From contig NW_019091411.1 of NCBI RefSeq assembly GCF_001949145.1, positions 954,328 to 1,016,327 of the forward strand: a stretch of 62,000 bases of DNA, written 5' to 3'. Positions 1 to 12,700 of the stretch are shown here, piece by piece. The notes below the pieces were generated by a model. It was given only the letters and a program-made list of their open reading frames with translations. It did no database searches and was not told the origin of the DNA. The number at the start of each line of letters is the position of its first letter. Within the stretch, counting starts at the first letter, position 1. A program made the translations under genes and the position numbers. The stretch is from Acanthaster planci. Its lineage: Eukaryota > Echinodermata > Asteroidea > Valvatida > Acanthasteridae.

Positions 1-601
1 GTGCCTAAAGATTACTTTGTGCGGCGTTAAATGAAATGGTGAATTTTTGAAGGATTTTGAAAACGGAAAAAATGATAGTCATGCCGGCCCAGCATCATCA
101 ACATTGAAAAATGCCCCGGCATGAAGTGGTTGATGAGAATTTTAGTTTCACAACCAAAGAGAAAATTATAAATGGCATTACCTTGACCAAAAATATACTG
201 ACTTTTGTAAAAGGCAAGGAATAACAACCTACGTTTGATATACAGACTCACTGAATTTGTTTACGATATCTGTGCAATACTTCTTACCACTCCAGAGAAT
301 GTCAAAGGAGTGATATTAGCTACTAATGTAAACCATGCCATGCCCATAGGCCAAGTTTAGGTTCTACACACGGTCTGCTTTCACAGACTTCTCAGACTAT
401 GTACCAAACAATGGGGAAATTAGCGAGAAGAAATGGCAAATGTCAGTTGCAGGAGGATTGGGGCACGCGCTGTGGTTTAACCAATCAGCAGTGTCTGTGT
501 ATACACAGGTTACGAGCTACCAAGATTCTTGGGAATTGACTTTTAAAGTTTTGTTGTCCCTACTGTTCCATTCAGCAAAACCCTGACGAATCAAGACTTA
601 C
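1..601. other. Intron sequence downstream of the third C8 exon
   Basis: AT-rich sequence with no cysteine-rich exon on the minus strand. The next expected module (TIL) is not here. Confidence 0.7.
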
Positions 602-781
602 AGCAGAAATCTTCACGTCTCCACTCTTCAATCTCCACCCCGGCCCAGAGGCAGTCGTCAGCGTATTTGGCCACGTCCTCGCACAACGCACCTCTGTCTG
701 GCAGGGTGCTGCACAGGTCATACAGGCAGCTTTCATAGTAGCCCTGAGGGTTGATGTCATCATGGCACTCCCTAAAGGGAC
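602..781 (-). CDS. Exon 41: C8 domain 3 (last exon in window)
   Basis: A 180-nt phase 1-1 exon (about residues 2163-2222): [57 protein letters not shown]. Donor TGCT before GTAAGT. A TIL exon is expected next, outside the window. Confidence 0.92.
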
Positions 782-3700
782 CTGCCAACAATGTTTGAGC
801 ACGGAGAGAAAATGTTTCGTTTCTGAACCCACCTCTTCTGGACCGTCATCGAAAAAAAAATGAGCCTGATGGCAAACATCTGATCAACAGGTTGTGACAG
901 ACTTATGGTTCTTGAGTGATTTTGTGTTAATATACAGAAATTTTTACATGTTTATTATAATAATATAAATAATCAATGTCGGGTATATTTTCTCAAATAT
1001 ACATGAGAAAGATCCATTCTATATGAAATAAGTTGTCTGTGATGTGTAACAACAGGCTCCTTTTCCAGAGAGTTATCCCTCTTTCGATGTCATCCAACAA
1101 AAGGCCAAATGACTGATCAAGTTGCAAGCTCCAAATAAGGGTGTCCAAAAAGACAGAACTCTTCAGGGGTAAGAGATAGGTATTCACAAAGCCAAACAGA
1201 TTGTGAAGAGATCACACATGGGGTGAGTAGGAGATGGATGGGTGGGGTAACAGGGTTTGGTGGGATGAGATGAGATGGGGTGCAGTGTTGTGGGGTGGGG
1301 TATAAAAGGGATAGGTCAGGGTGGGAAAAGGTGGGTACTGGTCATGTCTTTGTAAGGTGGCAAACAATGTTAACAGTGATTCTTTTCTTTTTCCATGAAA
1401 ATAAACAATGTCATCAATCTTGCATGATGAACAGGGAAGTACTTGCACTTAAAGTGCCTTGAGATCACTGGCACTCTTTAACCCTAACAGTCCTCAGTCC
1501 TCCAACAGGTGAAGGATTGAGGAGTGTTAGGGTTAAGCATTACAAATGCTGTTACAAATAAGGTATTAGAGAGACATGCCACCATCAGGGACACCTTTGA
1601 GAGACACTGGGTACACTTATTCTACTTTCATTAGTAAATGAAAAGTTTTCCGTTTTGGGGGAACAGTTAGATGGTAAGGAGTCTAATACAGAAGTGAGCA
1701 AAACTTTGTTTCAAGCAAGCTTCTCCGTTGAGGAGTCCAAGGTTGTCAAACTTTGAGCCTAAGTCTATGGGACTGGGTTCATTATTGTTATCAATCAGGA
1801 GGGATTACATTATAATAGCAGGCAATATTTGCAATTTACTTTTCTCATTTCCAAAGATCCAAATCCTGCGTTTCCTAACATCGAAGTACACTTACCATTC
1901 TCTTGAGTGATGATGCGGCAGAGTTGCGTAGCTAGGTTGACACTGTCACTGTTTTCTTCACAGGGGTTGTAGGAATCACCCGGGGGCTCTGTTTCATTGC
2001 AGTCATGACCATACACCCAGCTGTTGCCGAAGCTGTTTTCGTCTTCAACCTAATGTGCATACAAATCCAACACTAGTTTGCAATCACCGCAGTGCACATT
2101 ATCATCAATGTTATCAAAATCGAAGCAATTAATCAGATGTTGTCTAAGGGTTTGGGCTACTTTGGATAAAAGCTTTTCTGTGATATATTTTTGCTTTTGA
2201 CTGGTTTAGTTTGGTTTGGTTGGTTTTGTGTTTGAGAGTGGATTTTATTTTTTCCTTTTCAAAGATTGAAATATCTTGTAAAGTAAAAATCGTTCGCAAA
2301 TGAAACCCCTATTAAGATGCCAACAGTAATTTAATCAGATCAGACAGCTGCAATCACTGGATTTTTCATTCTCTGATTATGTGACAAAAATATACACAGT
2401 GTGCTACTATCAACCAACCCATGCCTCGACAAAAATGTAGTAAACTGACGATTGAGGGCATATGACACCAAAAAATCATTGGGATGAGGGGAGGAGGTGC
2501 TCTTACCACTCGTCCTCCTGGCGTTGTGAAGTCATTATCTGGATCCTCGTCATACGTGCCACACAGGCCCCAAGTACGATTCAAGTAATCTGGGGATACC
2601 TCAATGGAGAAGGCGTTGGTGCCGTCCCATTCCAGCTTGACATCAAAGTCTGTCTGGAGTACCTGTACAAGAACGTTTGTAGGGTGAAGTCGTGAGGGGC
2701 AGTTAAACACTTGGAATTTAAACAAAAATTCAAAGAAAAAAAGCCGTATGCTCCATGGCAAAAATATCTCCTACTCCTAATTTTCATGAGATCCTATAAT
2801 ATTAAACTGATTTAGAAGTAAGAAAGCCACGTGATCACACTCTGAAGTCCCCTGCTTATCATCTCTACCCTTAAAGTTTGTAAAAAAAATCAAACTGAAA
2901 TTGGAGGATCAAGGACTGTTGGAATAGAGAAGAAATGCTTTAAATGTTAACTGGAAGTTTATGAAATCTGTAGGATCAGATATCATTTCATGAGGCCACA
3001 ATGTTCAATAGGTGCATGAATTGTCTGGTTACATTTGATGACCTTAAACTGAAAACAAAATGAAAATTCACAATTTTCAAAATGATTAAAACAGTTCTTT
3101 GAGTAATTCCTATCAGCAATTACGTCTGAACTTTCTTACTAGTTGTTTTCCGACTCGCTTGATAGATACTCCTTCAAAAGGGTACACAGGTGTATTGAAT
3201 TCAACCCCATTGATTCGTACTTCGCGGTCTTGAAGAAGTTCAATTCGCTGAAAAACAAATAAAACAGGTTATAAAACCAGGCAGAAGGCATATCATTGTA
3301 TTTCTGTAACAGCAATATATGTATAAGGCTCTTTGCAACAGCATAACTACCCGTGCCCCTGCAATGGAAACATTAATTTCATTCGGTCAGACTGAATGTT
3401 CCATTGCACTCAGCTTTATCCCATGGAATAGAACATTCCATCTGTCACCTCATGACATATTTCTTACCACTGCTTTCTTCAACATTTAAAGATAGACTCT
3501 TGCGATGAGAAACTATTTGTCTCCTTACCGCATCTCCAGCAATAATGTGAAGCTCCTCCGTCAGGGCTACTCGGCGGTTCCTGCGGGCGGGCCTGTGCTG
3601 GGCAACCACTTCAAACGGAATCTCCTCATCCTTCAAGGTGCTCCTGAACACAATGTATCGACACTTGCCCTGGTAATTGAACCTGCGTCCGTCAAAGCTC

Positions 3701-6700
3701 GTGTAGTGCGGATCCCCATGACCAGAGCAGATCGCCATGCCTGACAGAGAGGTGAGACAAAGGGGTGGAGGGAAGGGGGAAAATGAATTTGATGAGCTGC
3801 CCAGAAAAAGTGATTGTCAGTGACAACACCTAACAGATTCCAACCTCTTTCCTATAAAACTTCCGCATTTAGATGTTTGACAGAAATATGGTGACCCAGT
3901 CACAGAAAAATGAGTAAAAGGACTGTAATTACTTTTTATCCACCTAAAATCTTATACAGACTGTAGTGATGAAGAAATTCAGATACAGTGGCATTGTCTT
4001 CATCTCATAGCTTGTATAGACTAATATACAAATATTTAATGATTTGAGAAGTTTAGTAAAACTGGCCTTCTAAGGGTGGTCCATCGAGCATTCTACAGAG
4101 GAGGGAAAGTAGTGTGGTCTATTCAAATGTTAGCTAGTGCACTATAGCAAGGCAATCAATGTCAGCTTTGCATCACTAACCAGTGCTACAATCCTCTCCC
4201 GACCAGCCTCGGCGACATGCACAATGGAAATTGCCGTCACCATCGCTGACGCATTCACCATTATCCGAACAATGCTCCTCTCCGGTGTAGCATGGATCCT
4301 CTGAAATGATGGCAATCAAGGGGCAAAACATTGTGTTATGTGTGCAGTCTCCTGACATCAGACAGAGCATACGGTTCAACATGTTAAGTAGCCTCCCGTT
4401 CGTTTTAGGACCACACATACTCACAAAAGAGAAGCATCACATTGTGCTACTACTGACCCATTACTCAACTTGCCACCTCAACCACAAAAAAATTCACTTC
4501 AAATTTCAACGCATTACGTGGATCACAAATGGGTCTGGTTTACGTATTACAGTGAGACACGCTTCCGACAAAGGAGAAATGCCTTCAAGAAAATGGTAGA
4601 ACATGTATGTGGCTCCCTCTACAAGAATGAGTTTCATGTGCCCAACCTGACTTCGGCAGGTGTTTGGTTATTGATAGAAAGGCAATAATATACTTGCATG
4701 TGGACCTCCCCATGAGATTTTGTGTTATTGTTATGCACAGTTCGGTTAAGATTTCTCGAGTAAAACTGTCCAAACAAGCTTCACAAGCATCCTCAGCCAC
4801 TGTCCCTCAAACCATCCCCCCCCCAAGTTCCATTTCTTTCAGCCTCCTTCTTGACATCCTATGCATTGTGACTTTTTAATAGAAATATACTCATCAAAAG
4901 CAACTTCAAATATGTGACCCGGTACATCGAAATCAGGAGTAAGTCGCAAATTGACGTTTTGAGATATGCACATGGTCAGAAGGAGAATTTCATGAGCTTT
5001 CAAATGGTACACATTACAAGTGTGTTGATGGTAACCTTTCACACATACACCTCCAAAGTATACAGAAACCACAACATCGATTTTTTCAACATTTACCCAC
5101 AACTCCACTTTACTCGGCCATTACGTCAAATGGCCTCAGCAACTTATTCCTGATTACGATGTGCCAGGTCACACATGATGTGGAGGTAATCAAAGGAGAG
5201 GCAGAAGATTAACGTGGGAGATCCGACTCACGTTGGCATTCGTATCCGTCTCCGTAGTAGCCCTCATTACAATAGCAGCCATGCTGACCATCCCTGACTC
5301 CACACGTCGCATTCTCATGACAAGACTGAGCCACACAGCTGACAGTTCCTGGCCCGTCGCAGGTACACAGCATGGTGCAATTATCATTGACATATGAATC
5401 GCCAGGCTAACAAAAATTGGAGAACAGAGAAAAAGAAATGATGGGAATCCAAGCATTACAGCATGAAAATTGACTTACCACAGCACTTCAGATCAAGGGC
5501 AAGTTCCCATGCACTTTCAATTTTCTGGTTCAGCACTGAACAAAAAAATCATTTTTTCCAATGCTGTAGAAAGAGGAAGTGAAAAGTCCCCTGACAGCTA
5601 TTTTTGAACAGCATCACTCCAGGTATTTTTCCTGACACAGTTCAAAACAGCATCCCCTAAGACAAATGGGGCCAAGTGCAGGAAACAAGGACAAAGACAA
5701 GTTTCAAAGCCAAATAAAAAAGCAGGATATATTTGCTACTTTCAAGACTACGCCAGCACTGGCATGTATGTGTGCTGTGCAACTCTCTGCAGGTGTTTAT
5801 AAATTCTATATTTATTTTCAAAATAACTGTACGTTGATATTTTTTTTAAATTTTTAAACAAAATATGGAAAAATCTACACTGGTTGGCAGCTCTGTAAAA
5901 CCATGTAAGCAGCTTAATCCAAATTACATCAGGGAGTCTCTGAACTTAACACTTCACACCTTCATCTGAGCGACCATGCTACATCACTTACCTCCAAGTA
6001 GAAACGCCCACTGCAACCACATTCTTCTTGCCGAACGCACTCGTCGCCGCTGAGCAAGTATCCGTCGTTACACTCGCAACCCTCCACACAAGGAAAAGGG
6101 CAAAACTCGGCAGTGCCGTTAGGGCAGCGCGCCGGGCAGGCAGACATGCAGCGACTGTAGTGGGAGTGTTCAGGGCATTCAAGTGCTGCAATTAACAAAA
6201 AAATGGAATCGGAGCAAAACTACAGAAAGAAAGAATACAGAAATTTGACAAAGGTGATTTGAGCTAATCATGGCTACGTTTGGCTGAAAAGAAAGAATAA
6301 ACATTTATGATTACAGTAAAAAAAAACACAACTTACGGCAGACTTGTGGACTCCTCCAAATGCCGACTGGGAGCCCTGATTCTTGGCACACGTCTGCATA
6401 GAATGATACACTGGGACAGAAGTTGGGAAACTCCGGGTAGGTAGTACACAGGTCAAAAACGCAGCTTTCATAAAAACTGTCCGCAAGACCAAGGCTAGAG
6501 CAGGAGCTGAACGTATCTGGACACCGAAGGAAGGAAGGAAAAAACCCACTATTATCTGTGCCCACAGTTCTCACTCTGAAGTCATTATAAACTCTGAAGT
6601 TGTCGCTCTCCAAATGATTGAATCAGCTTTCCTCTTTGCTGTCTGTGTAATACTCAAAGCAGAGTCATCAATTCCAGGGTTCATTTCTCCTCCAACCAAT

Positions 6701-9700
6701 GGCCGTTTATTTGGGGTTTTTTTTGTCATGTCATGACCACAGCATACCTGAGTAGACTATGCTGCAGACTTCTTGCACAAGGACAAGCACGACTGGGTTG
6801 GGGTGGCACACAAATGGTGTCGGCTCCTCATCGGATTCACAGTCTTGCCCCTCGACCGCCCAGCTGTTGCCAAAAGCCTCCGGGGTTTCAAACTGTCATA
6901 AAGGAGGTGAAACACATAGTGATACTCCAAGAGGAAGAAAAGACCAAAGTGGACAATTTCAATTATCAATACGTAACTTAGATGATTCAGAAAAAGATTA
7001 CTCGCTGCAGATAGGAATTCCGTAGCTGGGTGTCCCTTCAGTTAAAAATTCTCAAGTGATCATACACCACTGTGTACGGTTTCAGCAACAAAGCCCATGC
7101 CATTAGATTAGATTGTGTGAGGTAATTGTCCAGAAATCACAAGAATCTCTCAGAAACTCCAAAAAGTTAAGATGTTTTTAGAAGCAGTTGAAATTCTGCT
7201 TTAAGTGTTAATAAGTGTCCCTTGTTAAAGTCAACAGCAAGAATTGTTGGAGCTTATTTCCATGTCAAAAATTACGTATCCTCTACTTACCATGCTTCAA
7301 CAGCAAATAACAAGAGGTTAGAAAAATATCGAAAGAAATAGTCGAGGACAACTTACCTCACCAAATTCATCCTCGGTATTACCATTCCAGTTTCCACAGA
7401 GGCCACAGGTGTTGTTGAAATAATCTGATGACAGTGAAATATCAACATCATAGCGTCCGTTCCACCGAACCTCCAGACCAAAGGGAGTTTCCATTACCTG
7501 TCAAAGTTGAATAGCAAGAGCATTGTCAGCAATGTCTTGCGGACGAGTCAGGGGTAATATGGACCATTTGGGTGGAGCAAGCAATGCTTTCCTTTCAATT
7601 TCACCAAGGCTGAAGATGATACCACCATGGATTCCTGTTGGATTTGATCTTATTGGCGGTGTGGTAGTTGAAAACCTTAAACTTCGAGACTGAAACCAAA
7701 GACCGTTACCAAGACCAGAAGGTGGAGCTTGAGACTGAGACTTCAGAGCTTGAAGTTGGGAGGAAGACCTCATGAGCAACACTGAGACAGGGTCTCCCCA
7801 ACCAATTAGAGGGAAACATAAGGGAATGTTTCATAATTACAGAAGGCGGTATTTACTGCCGGGTACCACTGTATTTTTGCGGTACCAGCATTAAGCCCTT
7901 TCGGGTAACTAGTGCGGTGCCGCTAAAAAAAACAGCGATACCACAGTAAATACCGCCTTCAACAATTATGAAACGCTCCCTAAATATTAATGGACAATGT
8001 CACTTTTAAGTTATATCCATTTATATAAGTGGGGGAAAAAACAAATAAAGACTCAAGGGAAGAACTTGATAAAATGCCATTTTGGGGAAACAAAATGGAA
8101 CATCTGTGCTTCAACAACTTGCGTTCTTGAGAACTGGCTAAAGTTAACAAGTCTGATGATGTCCAGATGCTTTAAAAACATCCTGAACAGTTTTAATTGG
8201 TATATGCCATGCATTTTGTTAGGCTGGGATTTTCCTTTCCTGCTTCCATTGTAAGATAAGATCTTTACGGTCAAGACCAAGCAGGTTCCTGAGATTTTTG
8301 CTCTCCGACCAAGACCACAATCTGAAAACCCTGAAATTGCCATACCTCAGTGGTCTTGAAAATGTATACCGCTACTTGTTAATTCCAAACAATAATTGCA
8401 ATCCCGTCAGCTGCTCCAGTCAATCAAAACTTCACACAATCTATAACCACTGTTGACAGGAATGATGGAGTCCAAAACTCTATTAACCCTAACCCTCCTC
8501 AATCCTTCACCTGTTGGAGGACTGAGGAGGGTTAGGGTTAAAGATGAACATATTAGAAGTATTCTTAAAGGTTCATGATATCACTATGGGTCCTTACAAG
8601 GTATTTGCCCCGTCTAATGACTTGAAGGCCTCCAAACCCAACCACAGGGGGCTTGGCTTCAACACCGTTGACGTACAATTTCCTGTTTCGTTTGAAGGCA
8701 AACACCTGTTGGTGAGTGAATCCAAAAAACACATCTAAAACATGACTTTTAGGTGACAATTTACTGGAAAATGGGAGCTTTGATGCTGTTACAAGTATGG
8801 GGATCACTGCAGAAGTGGCCATGTTGAGAAAACTGGATAAAATCCAATGATAACACTATAGTGAACAGTATTTTAGTGTTAAACGCACTGCATGTCGACA
8901 AGGGCCACAGTTCAGCATTGGAAATAATTTATTTATCCATTTATTTTGCTTTGAAAAACTCCAATAAAAAATTCTAAAAAAATCTAGTGACTGGATAACA
9001 AAATGAGGCCTATCTACTTAAAAATTATGAAGAAGACTTTAAACCACACATCAAATCGAAATAAAAATTACATGTTCAACAACTTATGTAAGATTTGTCT
9101 GATTGAATGCAAAGGTAACGAAACAAGCTTAAAGAAGTTACTGATAGAAACAATTTGTGGGACAGCCAATGTTAGATATCTGCTTGTACAATCACGTAAC
9201 CAAGTAACCACGAAAGCATTGTTGCTTCTGAGAGTTTGAATGTAAGGCCGTGAGCTTCAAAGGGGAGTATTGTTTCAAATAGATGAGAGACTCGGCAAAT
9301 TTTTCAAATAACTAAACTGCATCATGACTCTGAAGACAGTAACTGAAGACCATTCATGTCAGTTCAATAATCAGAGTAACTGTCACAACTAGCAATCATG
9401 GAGGATGTTTTCAAATTTGTTTAATTACCATAGCTTATACATTGATGTACACAGTGATGTCTAACATTGGCATCTGAATATGCATGAGGTATTTAGGTTC
9501 GCTTGAGAAGGCGGGTCAATGTTAGCTCCCCAATGTATCAGAAGTTGACAACAAGTTCTCTAAGAAAAGTGTTTGCCTACGTCCAATACCTTGGGGAGCT
9601 ATTAAAAACCATGACCAATTTGTGCAATTACAACAGTGAAGGACAAAAACTCAATATTGAAAACTCCAGCCAAGTTATCTGCTTAGCACATGTGGTGGTA

Positions 9701-12700
9701 CACTGACTGTGAAAGCTGGTACACAAACACTTTGCTAATGGGGTGAGAATCTAATTACTGATGGACGACACTCAGTGGTCCACAAACCTACCGTCCCATC
9801 GATCTCAACGTAGACAGCCCTGGTACGTGAAGGCCCCTGGCCACTCTCTCTCACTTTCTGGTTCTCCTGGATTACGCGGAAGGCGGGACCATTGCCAGGA
9901 TCACAGGGCTGAAGCAGGACGTACTTGCAGCCCCCTTGGTAGTTGAAGTTGACACCGTCCAAGGAACGATAATGGGGATCTCCATGAGCATAGCAGTGAC
10001 CTTGGCCTGTGCAGAATAAGACAGACAAATACAGTCAAACCTGCCTTAGCGACACACCTGTGTATAGCATCCACCTGTCATTAACGACCATTTCCAAATC
10101 CCCCATCTAAAAACTACTGTTTACATACTGCGTATAATGGCCCACTGCACAACGTGACCAGCAACTGCCCATTTTTGCATCTGTACGGGCGCCAACATCT
10201 GTACACAATGACTGCAACTTGGGAGCCGTCAAAGAAATTGACTAGTATAAACCACTTCTGCCACAGTCGTTTGATTCTTGAGATAATCAAATAGCCAAGT
10301 AAACTACAGTATTTAGGATTAGTCAATTAATTCCGAGGTCACTTCCAGGATCTTTTCAATTTTAATCTCAGTCTTAAGTTGCATTCACAAAACAGACTGA
10401 CTCTACTTGGGACAGAAGAACTCAATGGTCACTAAATAAGGCAGGGCTGACTGACATTTCTTTGATGGACATGTTCCACTACCTGCATAGTGAGACCACC
10501 TGACCACTTTCTCCATTTCCCCTTGAGTGGTCTTTCTGGGCAGGTTTGACTGTACAACTTCAGTTTGATCTTAAAACAAACACTAGAGTGAAGATAACTG
10601 GACCAACTATGGGCCCCAAGCTTTTCCAAGAGAGGGCGCTATTTTCTTAACAACAGAGGCTCCTTTGTTCAGAAATGAATTTTGCTGGTTCACAAAACGA
10701 CTAGGAAATGCATGCTTCACAGTTGCATCACTGCCGACAAAATAAACACTCCTGATCAACACGGCTTTTTTCAACCGATGAGGGAGTGCTTCTGCTGGAG
10801 GCGGATATCACACTGAGGTGAGTGCGCTGTAGCCAGACTGTGGAACTGAACTCAAATGCCCCCACTGTAATGCTTTCCAACTGATGTGAGCCTTGGTTGT
10901 TCAGCTGGGTGTGTGTGTTTGGCAACATGAGCACATTCAGCATGCCAATGCCGAGCTTAAAATGTTTGGAGAAGAGTCATACACCCTTAACTAAGTGTAC
11001 TGAGATGTTACAAATGTTCTTTAAACAAATTTGTCAATCAGTACACAAAAAACAGAGACACGTTGAAAACACTGTGCTGAGTAGCTGGATTTTGCCCCCA
11101 AACTGTAACTTTCAAACCATCACAGCCAACAGGTTTGGCTTTCAGTTTAAAAAAGGAAAAGATACAGTGTCCAAAATGAAACACAGCCCACAGCAGAGAC
11201 AGCATTGACCTCAAAGCTTCTCAACAGTTATTTGCACATTTACAGATGTTTTTATGAGATAAAACAACCAAATCTCTCAAGATTGAGGGTTATACTAATG
11301 CTGGTACAGTGGTACTACTGACTTACTTCGCTCGCTGCAGTTATATCCTCCAGAGCCTCGGAAGCAGACGCAATAATAGCCACTAGCCCGCCTTGCATCA
11401 CGTACACACCGTCCATTGTTACATGGATTGGGATCACAGGGGTCATCTGAAAGACAAACGGTGTGGATGCCGAGTTGAACTCAAAATGGGATGGAAAACA
11501 AGCACATCTGCGGCATGAAATTTCTTGATTATAAAATTCTAGTCAGGTTTCTCCTAAAAGCACGAGGAGTTGATAACCAGGGCATGTTCTTGGAGCAACT
11601 CTGAAACTAACAACAAAAATACTGCAAATTCTTTAATGACTAATGCAAATGTTTCAAAAGTGCTTCACATTTACCAGCCCTATTCCTCAGGCCATGAAAT
11701 CAATTCCACTCAAGCATTTCAAGATCAGGACTATCTGGCGATATGGTATCTACCATCACAGATCATTTCTACTCTTGGTAGAAGGGAAGTAAATGTTGTA
11801 AACTGTCCTGCTCAAGAACATATGGACTCTTTATTGCTCTAAGAAATTTTGCTCTTGATGACTTTGCAAAGACTAGGTGTAAAAAGGTCTGCAGCGTTCT
11901 GCATTCTTACCCACGCATATGTCTCCATTATCTATGAAGCCTTCATTGCAAAAGCATCCATGGACCCCATCCACGGTACCACAGAAGCGGTTGCCAGCAC
12001 AGCTGAATGGTAGGCAAACTGGCTGTCCCGATGCACAGGTGCACCTCATTGTACAGTTGCTATTCAAGAAGATCTCAGAGGTCTAGAAAGAGACAAACGT
12101 GGGCTTCTCAGGAAGTACCAAGTTGAAACGGTTTGTCTGCACTACTTCCTCGGTACAAAGACAGCTATTAGGCCTTGTTTGCAGTTGGTTGTGGCAAAAG
12201 CTGGAGGCATGCAAAATTATCAAGACGCAGACAGTTGGGGAAGAGAATTAAAAAAAAAAAAAAGATCCCGGTTCTAACTCTGGAAATGTTGTTATAATAT
12301 GCCCCTTCAAGATGGTTCAGTACCAACTCTTGAAGCCTAAGTGGTACTGTAAAGGGGGAAAACCTTAAGTTGACCTGGCTCAGTCCACGTACGGAAAGAC
12401 AAGGCAAATGCAGTATTCCTCATTACTTTTTCCAGAAGGGCATATTAAAAAGAAGTCAACAAATTGCTCACTGTGTGATAGAGGCCTTCAAAGTAACAGC
12501 CACACTGGTCTTCGGGTACGCATCTCTGATCACCGTCCAGGACGTGTCCGTCCTCACACTGGCAGCCCTCCACACAGGGCAAGAGGCATACAAAGTTGTC
12601 CAGCCGATCCTCACCACACAGCCTGGGGCAGGCGCTCATGCATGGGCTGTACCTGGAGTTGTCTGGACACTTCAGAGCTGACGAGGCATAAACGAGGTGA

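Noticed and set aside
1280-1320. TATAAAAGG as a promoter
   Set aside because: It sits in a G-rich simple tract inside an intron on the opposite strand to the gene; no exon follows.
1478-1536. Interstitial telomere array
   Set aside because: Only single telomere-like motifs at the palindrome ends, not a tandem array.
2986-3466. A single transposon spanning exon 38
   Set aside because: The two TCATGAGG-type ends flank a conserved VWD exon at a normal position, so separate small insertions are more likely than a captured exon.
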